Positions 52,227 to 61,886 of a DNA stretch of 64,000 nucleotides are shown here, piece by piece. The notes below the pieces were generated by a model. The model saw only the letters and a program-made list of their open reading frames with translations, searched no databases and was not told the DNA's origin. Source of the stretch: Argopecten irradians (lineage: Eukaryota > Mollusca > Bivalvia > Pectinida > Pectinidae). How positions within the stretch are numbered: the first letter of the stretch is position 1; every line of letters starts with the position of its first letter. The stretch lies in the NCBI RefSeq assembly GCF_041381155.1, contig NC_091134.1, positions 54,633,944 to 54,697,943 of the forward strand. The letters are read 5' to 3'. The translations under genes and the position numbers were made by a program.

Positions 52227-53803
52227 CCAGATGAAATCGAAATTCAGCAACGAATGCTTGAACGTTCCTTTGGGAAGATCATATGAAAGAACAACCTTGC
52301 TTGCATGATTGCTTCATTCGTGCATATTTAATGTTGAGAAAATTATATTTGATTAAGCTAAACATACTTATGATACCATTTTGTTGTATATTGGAATGAA
52401 ATACCGTAAGAGAAACTCAAGCAAAAGGGAAGTTGAATGTTGATGTAATAAATATCATTTTCTTGATTTGACACGAGGAATATTTATCCATTTCATTTCC
52501 TATCTTTCGATACGGTACTACTAGTGCAGCCGAGAGTGTACGAGTATACGATGAATACCGGATGTAAATGACATAAAACATTCTATAAGGGGTCAGTGTT
52601 CTTATACAAATGACTCGGATAATATTATTGTGAATCATTTACAATATTAATCTTATTACTACTTTTTTAATATCATGAAACAATATACATTTACAAAATA
52701 AAAAAAAATATTAATATTCTTTCGTGTTATGCGTGAACAATAATAATTCATATATTAATCCAAATTGTATATCTGTAAGAAATATATGGATCTGTTAAGG
52801 AAAGAAAACAACCTACCTGATTACATTCGATACATAAACTCCTCCTTGTACAGCATACACCTTCACACTTCCTTCTGTCGCTCCTCTCAAGCTTTGGTCT
52901 GGTTGTCAGAAGATCGTACTTCAACTTGTAAATCAGGTGCCAAAGTCCCATGTCTGAGCCGGCATTGCCCTCTGCATGTTTAATCAATTCAAATCCTGAG
53001 ATTGGAATCCGATTTGTGGACGAATAAGACTAAGTTGACGGGTTCGGCATAATTCGTTTATGTTTCTTATATACACTTGCCATAACGTTTACTTTAACAC
53101 ACATAACGCATATCAAACAAGCCATTTCCCGCTGTTTTCATACCTACCTGGTATATATTAATGGATGTCGGACCCTAAATGTCTAATTCGTTAAATATTT
53201 TTATTAAAATACTTGCGACACGCAGATATTTGAATACCGCAGACATAAAACAAAGCGAAACGTCGGGAACAGTTCAAACATTAACTCGACTCATTGTTAC
53301 TTAGCAAAGCAAATAGAGTCGGGCATTCTTTTCATATCATACCAGCAAACATTCGGTATATTTATATCGTCTGTGAGATGTCATTATGAAATAAATTTTG
53401 AACAAATTATAGTGTGTTTTTAGTTGTGATTATAACAGCAGGGGTATTTTATCAAATGGCAGAAATTTAAAGCGCAAAATGTCATATAATCCACATTGTC
53501 GCTAGAGTACATCTGAATGATTACGTGATGGGCAAACATTCAGTTCGCCCTCTATAGTGGCTTGTGTGAAGTATTTCTTATGTAAATTTATATCAATATA
53601 CCATCAATCATTTTAAATATCCTTTTATATATATGTGTGTGTGCATTCGTATGTCCTCTTTGATTTCTGTTGAATTTACTAGTATAATATATACATTAAT
53701 TGTACTGCAATTTGTAGAGCGTTCCCCGTGTTACAAATACATATATGTACTAAATAATTTAATATATAACTAAGGTATGATTTTGTTATTGATATCAGAT
53801 TGC

Positions 53804-54258
53804 TTTTTCTCTTACCCCAGACAAGGATATCCACAGTTTTACCGGTGTGAGATTTGTCTATCTAACCCTAGGGTAAAGACAAGCTACACGACATCTTTGC
53901 AAGTGCCCAACAATGGTATGAAGTCACGACAACAGTATCATGGCGTTGCGATAATAGTATTATAACGTCACGACAATGAAATGACGTCACAAAGAACGCG
54001 AAGACGGCGACTCATTGAGGTCACGTCATCCTCGCTTGCATAAGTGACACGTTTATTAGAGACACAAAGTGGTGCACGGGGTAAGAGAAAAAGAATCATT
54101 CACCCTCTTTGGGGTGAGACAGGAGATCTCAACCCTCGGGATAAGATTCTTAAGCTGTGGAACACTCGGCAAACCCTCGTGTTTGACAACTTAAGAATCT
54201 AACCCCTCGGGTTGAGATTCTCCTGTCTCACCCCAATGGGGGTGAAAGATTCTATTAA
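53804..54258. mobile_element. Hairpin-tailed element C
   Basis: TTTTTCTCTTACCCC (53804-53818) and GGGGTAAGAGAAAAA (54078-54092) are a perfect 15-bp inverted pair. Between them lie a small hairpin (TAACCC/GGGTAA type) and one TGACGTCA (53982-53989). After the right repeat comes a long hairpin. Its arms run from about 54099 (TTCACCCTCTTTGGGGTGAG) to about 54245, with CTCAACCCTCGGG matched by CCTCGGGTTGAG. The loop pairs again as AACACTCGGC...CCTCGTGTT. It ends AAGATTCTATTA as in A. Same design as A, B and D, with sequence of its own. Confidence 0.8.
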
Positions 54259-54763
54259 TCCATAAGGTGCTTTTTCTTCATTTTGCGTGCGTCATTAATT
54301 TATTAAGATAACTTCGGGAAATGCATGACCATGAGATTCATTGCACCTTTCAATGTGTACATGTACATGTTTACAAGTGACCAATAACCCCAAGACGTCA
54401 TCGGCCACTCAAATTTCTATTTTGGCCACTGAAAAATCACATGACCTTCCAATCCAAGGATTGATGATCAGCCCAGCGTATTCGAAGATATCTTATTAAG
54501 CTAGACCGAGTTATCTCCCATTCTATGGGTATACGACAGATTAAACAGTGCGGCAAATTAACTTGTGGGTTTCTAAAAGTACAAAAAACTGAGGGAAAAG
54601 GTGTAAATACACGAAAGCAACCTTTCAGCCTATTGTAATAAGGAATTAATTAAAGCCTTAAAGCTCTCACCGCCAATGCGTGTTTTATTCCTTTTTTGTG
54701 TGTTATGTGTATGAGGGTGTGAGGGTGTGTGTGTATATATTTGTTTTGCTTTTTTTTTTTTTT

Positions 54764-54794
<31 letters not shown>

Positions 54795-55102
54795 GGGGGG
54801 CGGGGGGATTCATAACTAATATTGCCACTGTGCGTTTTAAAATACACACTTTTTATGATGTCCAAAGTCATTATGAAATAAAAATCATGATATTTTGACA
54901 TATATCCTCTAACTGGCCTAGGCATTCAATTTCAAAATATGTTATTGTCAACATAACGAAAAAACATGTTTATCAATCATGATCAGACGACAGGACAGTC
55001 CTTTACGTAATATTCGGTTAATTTGATTATTATAGTTACATGTGTGATCATACATGATGTAAATACAATGTATCTACTTTCTGTTATCATACGGTATATA
55101 TA
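54259..55102. other. Non-coding spacer with T/G homopolymer junction
   Basis: No gene seen. It contains T24 (54750-54773) followed directly by G27 (54774-54800), then CGGGGGG, preceded by a short GT-rich microsatellite. The exact lengths may be unreliable because such runs are hard to sequence. Confidence 0.7.
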
Positions 55103-55288
55103 CAGTGGCGTAGGAAGATGAAACGTAATGGGGGGGGGCAACGGTCCTCAATATTTTGTAACAACCCCCCCCCCCCCTCGCGTGCCCGCACCCACAGGAG
55201 ATACTTGATATACTTATTATACATAATCCTCGAACACATCTATATACAGTGGCGTCGCTAACAGGAAATTAATGAATACGCAAATTAG

Positions 55289-55800
55289 CATGCGAGTATG
55301 GGGGGTCCGAGGTATCCCCTGGAAAAATATTAGAATTTAGAATGACTGAGGTTAGCTTTACAATGTATTTTGATGACTTTTCGAGCGCCGAAGGCGCGAG
55401 ATTTTGGTGTTTGGGGGATCCGGGGGTCTCCCTGGGGAAAAATTATACGATTTAGAGTGGCAGAGATGAGTTTTACGATACATTTTGTTGAATTTGCGAG
55501 AGCTGAAGGAGAATTTTGGTGTTTGGGGGGTCCGGGGGTCTCCCCCGGAAAAGATTTTACGATTTAGAATGGCTGAGATGAGTTTTACGATGTACTTTGA
55601 TGAATTTGCGAGCACCGAAGGCGTGAGATTTTGTTGTTTGGGAGGTCCTGGGTACTACCCCGGGAAAAATTTTACGATTCAGAATGACTGAGATGAGATT
55701 TACGATGCATTTTTTTTAATTAGTGAGCGCCGTAGGCGCGAGATTTTGTTTGCTTTTTGGGGCGGGGGGTCTCCCCCCGTGAAAAATATTACGATTTTGT
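55289..55800. repeat. ~115-bp tandem repeats, first array
   Basis: Four full units plus a partial one, with unit starts (GAGCGCC-like) at 55383, 55498, 55610 and 55725. Each unit carries two small hairpins: GCGCC-GAA-GGCGC, and CCGGGGG-TCT-CCCCCGG or a variant. A moderately conserved AT-rich stretch (TTACGATTTAGAATGGCTGA) links them. Confidence 0.85.
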
Positions 55801-56182
55801 ATTTTGATGAATTTTAAGAGTTCTTAACATGGTATTTTTTTTTATTGAAAGTTACCTGCTATGAAATGATAATTGTGAGTGTCGGCATATACTATTATGC
55901 AACCCAGCTCGATCTGAACATACCGGATTCACACCATCGGCACTCAAAATAATACCAGTGGTGTAGGAAGATGAAACGTAATGGGGGGGGGGGGGCAAAG
56001 GTCCTCAATATTTTGTACCCCCCCCCTCCCCGCCGCACCTACAGGAGGAGATTAATTCAACACACAACCATATATACTTTATATACTTTTTTTCATATAT
56101 CATTAAATATAATCCTTGTACACATTTATAGACAGTGGGGTCGCAAAAAGGAAATTAACGAAGACTGGCCAAATTAGCGTGT

Positions 56183-56500
56183 GAGCGCCGAAGGTGCGAG
56201 ATCTTGGGGTCTGGGGGTCGACCCGGGAAAAATATTACGATTTAGAATGGCTGAGATGAATTTTACAGTGTATTTTGATGATATTGCGAGCGCCCGAAAG
56301 CGCGAGATTTTGGTGTTATGGGGGTTCGGGGGTCTTTCCCGGGAAAAAATATTACGATTTAGAATGGCTAAGATGAGATTTACAATGCATTTTGATGAAT
56401 TTGCGAGCGTCCGAAGGCGCGAGATTTTGGAGTTTGGGGGGTCCGGGGGTCTCCCCCGGGAAAAAAATTACGATTTTAGAATGTTTAACGATGTATTTTA
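56183..56500. repeat. ~115-bp tandem repeats, second array
   Basis: Three units of the same family (starts at about 56183, 56288 and 56405), with flanks that repeat those of the first array. These include AGGAAGATGAAACGTAATGG upstream and TTCACACCATCGGCAC downstream. The whole segment is therefore duplicated, not only the units. Confidence 0.85.
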
Positions 56501-57139
56501 ATGATATTAAAGCGTTCTTACCATGGTAATTTTTCGATTTAAAGTAACCTGCATTTAAAAATGATAATTGTGATAATTGTGTCGTCACCATACCGGCTTC
56601 ACACCATCGGCACATTGTTTTGTAACTCAAAATAATAATGAATTAATTGGCTTGCTAAGACATATAAACAAAGTAATCTTTTAAGAGACATTTTTGAAAT
56701 ACAAATGCAGTACGTAGAATCCCTTAATGGACATTTTTAGTGTAGTTCATGTGTATTGAATTACTACTATTAAAGGTTTGAACATTATGTGCTTGAACGT
56801 TTTAGGAAATGCGCCGCGCAGCGGAAATTTTTTTAGAATGAAGTACGAAAATTGTGCAGGAGGACTCTTTTTTCTTTCAAATATGCATTTTTAGAACATT
56901 TCACTCGGCGAAAAGGGGGGGGGAGGTTCAAAAAGACATGCTTGCCCCCCGTACTGGGGAACGGGGCGGGGGCAATTGCGATTGCCCCCCTGCCCCTGCT
57001 TCCTACGCCCCTGATATATATTGTATATCTGTGTTTCTGAAAGGACTACACAGGAGGAGTAGTAATCTTGAACAGAAACCTAAAACTACCATTTATGAGA
57101 GAAAAATTAAATGTTTAATTCAGTTAAACAAAATTATTA

Positions 57140-57320
57140 AATGAAGCATATTACAGGGTCGGGTCGAAGTTCACAAAAAAGATTTTGTGTTTTTTCCGGA
57201 TTTTAGTTACGGATGTTAGTTTTTACCTCGTTCTACTTGCGCGCCATCCTCAACTTCCGGTAAACGTTTTCCAACGTGCGTGCCCTACCACCGCACAACA
57301 ATATCTATATTTGCACACCA
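57140..57320 (+). promoter_or_regulatory. Probable SNRPA promoter and non-coding first exon
   Basis: A CpG-bearing stretch with TTCCGG strings lies upstream of the U1A/U2B'' gene. ACTTCCGG (57253-57260) is an ETS-type site and also contains a possible donor, CCG|GTAAAC (exon end 57259). The coding part begins 2 nt after a splice acceptor (57687/57688), so a non-coding first exon must exist upstream; this is the best candidate. Confidence 0.4.
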
Positions 57321-57689
57321 AGAAAAACTGCGTTAAGACTCGGAACTCCATAACAAAAACAGGTTTGTCAAACGGATGTTATGTGTGAATTTTAAATCAA
57401 TGATATATTTCCCTTATGACTTTGTAATTGCACGTTTTACACCAACGATAACAAAGACACCCCCCCCCCCCGGCGACAGCCAGATATTTACACTTTTGAT
57501 TTATGATGAACTTGTATTGTCATAATTCCTCAGTAATTTGTTTATCCGTATCGTAATATTGTTTTAACTTTATATTTTTAAGCAATGTGATTCAATTTAT
57601 TTACAATTAATAAATATGTATTTGCAATAAGTGTACATTACTCTTCATTAGTCTTTGCACGCCATTCTGTTTTCTCTTTTTATTCAGGA

Positions 57690-57753
57690 ATGGACATCAG
57701 ACCAAATCAAACAATATACATCAACAATCTTAATGAAAAGATTAAAAAAGATG
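57690..57753 (+). CDS. SNRPA: SNRPA coding exon 1
   Basis: ATG two nucleotides after the acceptor TTTATTCAG. It encodes [20 protein letters not shown] and the first base of a split Asp codon, and holds RNP2. Confidence 0.93.
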
Positions 57754-60227
57754 GTATGTATAGTATCATTATTGAGGTTTCTTGTTGACTACAAGTTTCC
57801 TTGTCTAGCTCAAACTATTGCTATGGCCTAATGATTTTCTGTTCTTTTGGTACATGATCAATTTAAGCAGGAGTAGAAATTGCAACAAATCCATAACAAG
57901 CCAAGCAGTGGGTGGGATTGTTCTGCTTCACATGTAATTGATTTTAAGATCATAATTATTTGCATGTGCATTGATACTATGTTGTGTGTAATGTGTAATG
58001 TATTACAAACATATTTTTATGGTTTTCACTTTAATCATCTCACTTTAATTACAAGGGTTTAAACCATCATTTTTCAGATCTCAAGAAATCCCTTTATGCC
58101 ATATTTTCCCAGTTTGGACAAATTCTGGACATTGTCGCCATGAAAACCCTGAAGATGCGAGGACAAGCGTTTGTTATATTTAAGGATATTAGCAGTGCCA
58201 CCAATGCTATAAGATCAATGCAGGGATTCCCTTTCTATGACAAACCAATGGTAAAATTATTAATGATATGGTTGAACTGCCCGGTGCTCTGAGAACTTGG
58301 TGGTGTCGTTAAGACTCAACGCATTTAGCTAGGTGGTATGACTAAACAGGAATTCATTTAACTGCAGTAATGTGTCAAGTCATATAGAGAACCTGTTAAA
58401 AATCAATAATTTTTCAAAAGAGCTTCAAAGTGTTAAATCTGAAACTCTTCTATTTAAACTTGGTGAACAGAATGTATTAGAACAAATTAAGAGAAAATCT
58501 TAAATGCAAAATAGTTTATATATTAAACAACATTTACAGTATTTACACTTTATCTACTTCATAAAGAATTACTTCATTAAGAATTGAAGCTTAGTTGCAG
58601 AAAAGGAAAGTTTCTATGGAAATTGAAGGAATCACTTATTTAATATATTTCCTTGCAGAGGATCCAGTATTCTAAAAAGGACTCTGACATCATTGCTAAA
58701 ATCAAAGGAACTTTTGTTGAACGTCCAAAAAGAAAGAAGGAAGAGGAAGGAGATGTCGCAAAGAAATCCAAGAAAAAGAGTGCTGCACAAAAGTGAGCTT
58801 TCATGATTATAATGATAACATTATTATGATAACGAGGGAGGTTTCTCTGAAATTTTGATTCTAAAATAAGTGACTTCTAAATATGTCTTTCATAATTGGT
58901 TTGCATTAATCCTACAATGCATCTTGGCATGTCTGACAAGAGTCCTTTAACTGACAATTATTGAGAATGTTTAATTGTTGATAAACTGGATCTTAACTTT
59001 CTTTTTCTGACAGACAAGCTGCTGCCCCAGTTATGCCCCAGATACAACCTGTAGCACAGATGGCTCCACAAGTACAACCAGGTAAGCATCCATGGATACA
59101 AGACCACTTTTATACTTTGAAAAACTTAATCCTGGTTCATTTGGACGAAGCAGCAAATATAATTACAAATAGTGATATTAAAAGTATAAAGAATAATGTA
59201 ATTAAAATTGAGTGAAGTATTTTCCAGTTGGAAACAATTAGAGTTAAATTACCAAGATTAGATTAAGGTACTGGTTAGTGATGACATACAGGACTTTTGT
59301 ATGACAAGTAAATTAATAGTTGTCAAGTTTTTCCAACATTCTACAACTAGACTTGTATTATTGAGATAGAAGTTCTAAACCTGCATGTGTTAGTTGCCAT
59401 ATACTGATCATAGGTCCTTGTCTTCAGTTTTGCTTTAAATGCTTAGCTTTCTTTCTCCTATACCGGAAACATCCTGTTATTAAAGTGATTTTATAGCAGT
59501 TAATAGAATGTTTGAAAATGTAAAACAAACCAATGTGTTTGTGTAATACCTACAAAGCAAATCTGAATCTGTCGTGTGAGACATTCTCTTGATACTGTTT
59601 ATATGATTACCACTATCTGTTTCCAGCTGCTGCAGCCCCTCCCTCAGCTGCTGCCCCAGCCCCCACAGCCATCCCAGAACAGCCCCCAAACCAGATCCTC
59701 TTCTTGACAAACTTACCCGAGGAAACAAACGAAATGATGTTGTCTATGTTGTTCAACCAGTAAGTTATAAACCATTGTTGTCTGGTATCGAGTATTAGAA
59801 AAGATAAGAGATTTAAAAAGTCTTTCCTTTGTTTTCAAAATATAAAACTTTTAAAATCTTATTAGAAAGGCATTCTATATATAAAACATTCCCATAGTTG
59901 GACTCACCTCAAAAATCACATAAATCATTGAGAGTGTTGATTTAAGATTTTCAAGTAAATAAAAAGTAAATGCTGAGTTTTGTTTCACTTTTTAGACAAA
60001 TTGATATGTAAGTTATAAGAATTAATAAACAAACAGATAATTACAACTTAATTATTCTTCTTTACAGATTTCCTGGATTCAAAGAAGTGCGTTTGGTGCC
60101 CGGTCGACATGACATTGCTTTTGTTGAGTGTGAAAACGAGGTTCAATCAGCTGCTGCTAAGGATGCATTACAGGGCTTTAAGATCACACCCAGTAATGCC
60201 ATGAAAATCTCCTTCGCAAAGAAATAG
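57690..60227 (+). CDS. SNRPA: U1A/U2B''-type spliceosomal RNA-binding protein
   Basis: Six coding exons (57690-57753, 58078-58250, 58659-58792, 59014-59081, 59627-59759, 60068-60227) have GT/AG borders and matching phases, encoding 243 residues. This family binds the stem-loops of U1 and U2 snRNA. RRM1 (about 6-90) has RNP2 IYINNL (9-14) and RNP1 RGQAFVIF (49-56). Tyr10 and Phe53 correspond to the stacking residues Tyr13 and Phe56 of human U1A. A lysine-rich then Ala/Pro/Gln-rich linker follows, and RRM2 (about 168-243) ends the protein at ISFAKK. The string [12 protein letters not shown] is closer to U2B'' and Drosophila SNF than to human U1A, so this may be the single dual-role ortholog (snf). 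Human U1A has 282 residues, U2B'' 225, fly SNF 216. Confidence 0.95.
58078..58250 (+). CDS. SNRPA: SNRPA coding exon 2
   Basis: Encodes the core of RRM1 from [15 protein letters not shown] through RNP1 to FPFYDKPM. Borders CATTTTTCAG and GTAAAA; ends in phase 0. Confidence 0.95.
58659..58792 (+). CDS. SNRPA: SNRPA coding exon 3
   Basis: Completes RRM1 ([21 protein letters not shown]) and begins the Lys-rich linker. Donor GTGAGC, phase 2. Confidence 0.93.
59014..59081 (+). CDS. SNRPA: SNRPA coding exon 4
   Basis: Short exon for the Ala/Pro/Gln/Met-rich linker ([20 protein letters not shown]). Acceptor TTTTTCTGACAG, donor GTAAGC. Confidence 0.9.
59627..59759 (+). CDS. SNRPA: SNRPA coding exon 5
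   Basis: Ala/Pro-rich linker then the start of RRM2 ([15 protein letters not shown]). Acceptor CTGTTTCCAG, donor GTAAGT, ends in phase 2. Confidence 0.93.
60068..60227 (+). CDS. SNRPA: SNRPA coding exon 6 and stop
   Basis: Rest of RRM2 ([20 protein letters not shown] onward) to AMKISFAKK and TAG at 60225-60227. The RRM2 tail matches human U1A closely. Confidence 0.95.
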
Positions 60228-61020
60228 ACAATTTATTAAATGGTGCAATTGTTTGAATGTTTGTTGTGTGTGCATGAATGTGTTAGATTGTGAGTTTTGA
60301 AAAAGTATTGAAATCTGGAGATCATGAAACTTTCCAATGTGAAAAGAAATATTGAATTCCCAATGATGATGCAAACCAGTTGATTTGCTTTACTTTCGAC
60401 TTTAATAGTATTTGCTGATGAAATTACTGTATTTTCACTTTTGATATTTATGTATTTTTAAGAAACATCTCCATTGAAATTAAGTTTGTTTGAATTGAAA
60501 GTTAAAAGAACTTTAAAGCTGACAGCAATTGATCATCTTTTTGATACATCATTGTAAATTTAATCATCAGCATCACTTGACAATCCAGCATTGCACTTAG
60601 CTGGTTGTTTCCAATTAATTTGGATCCAATTTGTTTTCTGCAGTGAAACCTGTTTTATTTGAAATGTATATCAAAACATAGTTTTAGAAGGCTACCAGAA
60701 ACAAGAAGAAGAGGTTCATGTTTGCGTATTAAAATTTACATACATATATGAGTTTTAACGCTTCCTACGAAAGGAAAGCTTGTTTTATGTACATTTTAAT
60801 TAGGCAGGTCCCACTGTTTGTATGCAGCATTGCACACGGCTGTATTTTTGTTAAATTCCGGCATTGCACCGAGCTGGTACTATTGTTGTATTTTGTGGTT
60901 ATGGTGTTTTGAACATTACCAGATATTCCTGGCCTTGCACACCTGTCAGGGCTATCTGGTAATGAACAAACATCGAAGGATCACTACTGTAATAATAAAT
61001 ATAAAAAACATTTATCTATG
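60228..61020 (+). other. Probable SNRPA 3' UTR
   Basis: The first AATAAA after the stop is at 60994-60999, followed by a GT-rich stretch (TTGTGTTTATTTTT), giving a 3' UTR of about 790 nt. An ATTAAA at about 60235 is too near the stop to be likely. Confidence 0.45.
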
Positions 61021-61087
61021 TTGTGTTTATTTTTACTTTCCTCCATGATATAAATTGGCTTTACCAATCAAACAGCCAAAGGTCCAT

Positions 61088-61372
61088 CCTCGATACTTCA
61101 GGGTCACTTACGATCTCTACACCCCTGGACTATTTCATAGTAAATCTGGAGGCAACAGAACAGGAAAGGTAATTTAGTCCTTTGACGCACATTAAAAGAG
61201 CCGTATAAACGTTACATTGTGATTGACTGGGTGGCTTTGAAGTTGGGCGTCGCTCTCTCTGTAGTATTCAAAGAAAATTTTTGCTTTTCTGTGATTGGTT
61301 CAGATTTTTTCCTTTGAGCTGCCTTCAGTTTTCCTATGAGATAGTCCAGGAGTCCCTGGAGTATCAGTGATG
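61088..61372. mobile_element. MITE-like inverted-repeat element
   Basis: The left end contains ATACTTCAGGG and, further in, CCCCTGGACTATTTCATAG. The right end has CTATGAGATAGTCCAGG then CCCTGGAGTATCAG. These pair as imperfect inverted repeats over about 50 bp at the ends of a ~285-bp element. I recall this end sequence as frequent in bivalve genomes (memory-based). Non-coding. Confidence 0.6.
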
Positions 61373-61814
61373 ACAAAGGTCATACTTGCTTGTCAAATGA
61401 TTGATGTCAAATCTGTGGCATGTGCTGAATTTCAGTAATGAACACAATTTAATGCAAAATCAACATGGAATAAAATGTTAAACGTTTGAGTCGGAAGACT
61501 CATTCAAGGAAATAAAACACGACTTATTCAAAGATGAAGTGAAATTCTAGCATGAACATAAAAATTAATGATATTTTTCCACTTTGGAATTGCTGAGCAT
61601 ATTTTAATCATTTTTTTTCTTGTTTATATACGAGTCGAGGTTATTAATATAAGAACTAATTGTCTAACTACCAAATAATACTTTTTTTACATGGATATTC
61701 ACATTGTTATCAGTTTTTTTCATATAAAAAGACAAATATAATGTTTCTAGTTACTATTTGCAGCATTATTGTACTTTACGGAATGTAAATCGTAATCTAA
61801 AAATGACAAAAATG

Positions 61815-61886
61815 AGGGGACACCCGGGTTCGAACCAGGGACCTCTCGATCTGCAGTCGAATGCTCTACCACTGAGCTATATCCCC
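61815..61886 (-). tRNA. tRNA-Cys (GCA anticodon)
   Basis: The minus strand gives a 72-nt cloverleaf: acceptor GGGGATA paired with TGTCCCC (one G-T pair), D arm GCTC/GAGC, anticodon loop CTGCAGA with GCA, T arm CCTGG-TTCGAAC-CCGGG, and discriminator T, as expected for Cys. The A box (TAGCTCAGTGG) and B box (GGTTCGAAC) are intact. Runs of T follow within about 20 nt and can terminate pol III. No intron. CCA is not encoded, as is usual in animals. Confidence 0.96.

Larger units (their letters stand above)
46829..53803. other. Intergenic DNA, nothing coding
   Basis: AT-rich intergenic sequence. It holds one degenerate hairpin repeat (49566-49660) and a 29-bp duplication (52169-52226). Open frames of 60-94 codons around 48.6-49.6, 51.0 and 52.7 kb show no domain similarity. 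Confidence 0.55.
55103..57013. mobile_element. 1.9-kb non-autonomous DNA transposon, possibly hAT-type
   Basis: The left end CAGTGGCGTAGGAAG (55103-55117) is mirrored by CTTCCTACGCCCCTG at 56999-57013, with 14 of 15 positions matching. G-rich and C-rich tracts follow inside each end. TA-repeat flanks on both sides hide any target duplication. A second left-end-like string, CAGTGGTGTAGGAAG, occurs at 55956-55970, so the left part is duplicated inside. There is no transposase. CAG...CTG ends of this kind are common in hAT elements, but the superfamily is uncertain. It ends about 240 bp upstream of the probable SNRPA first-exon donor. Confidence 0.6.

Noticed and set aside
54650-54925. Frames with poly-Gly, poly-Pro or poly-Lys around the T/G run
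   Set aside because: They are translations of homopolymers.
55358-56630. Several 65-106-codon frames in the ~115-bp tandem arrays
   Set aside because: They are open by repeat composition, change frame between units and have no known domain.
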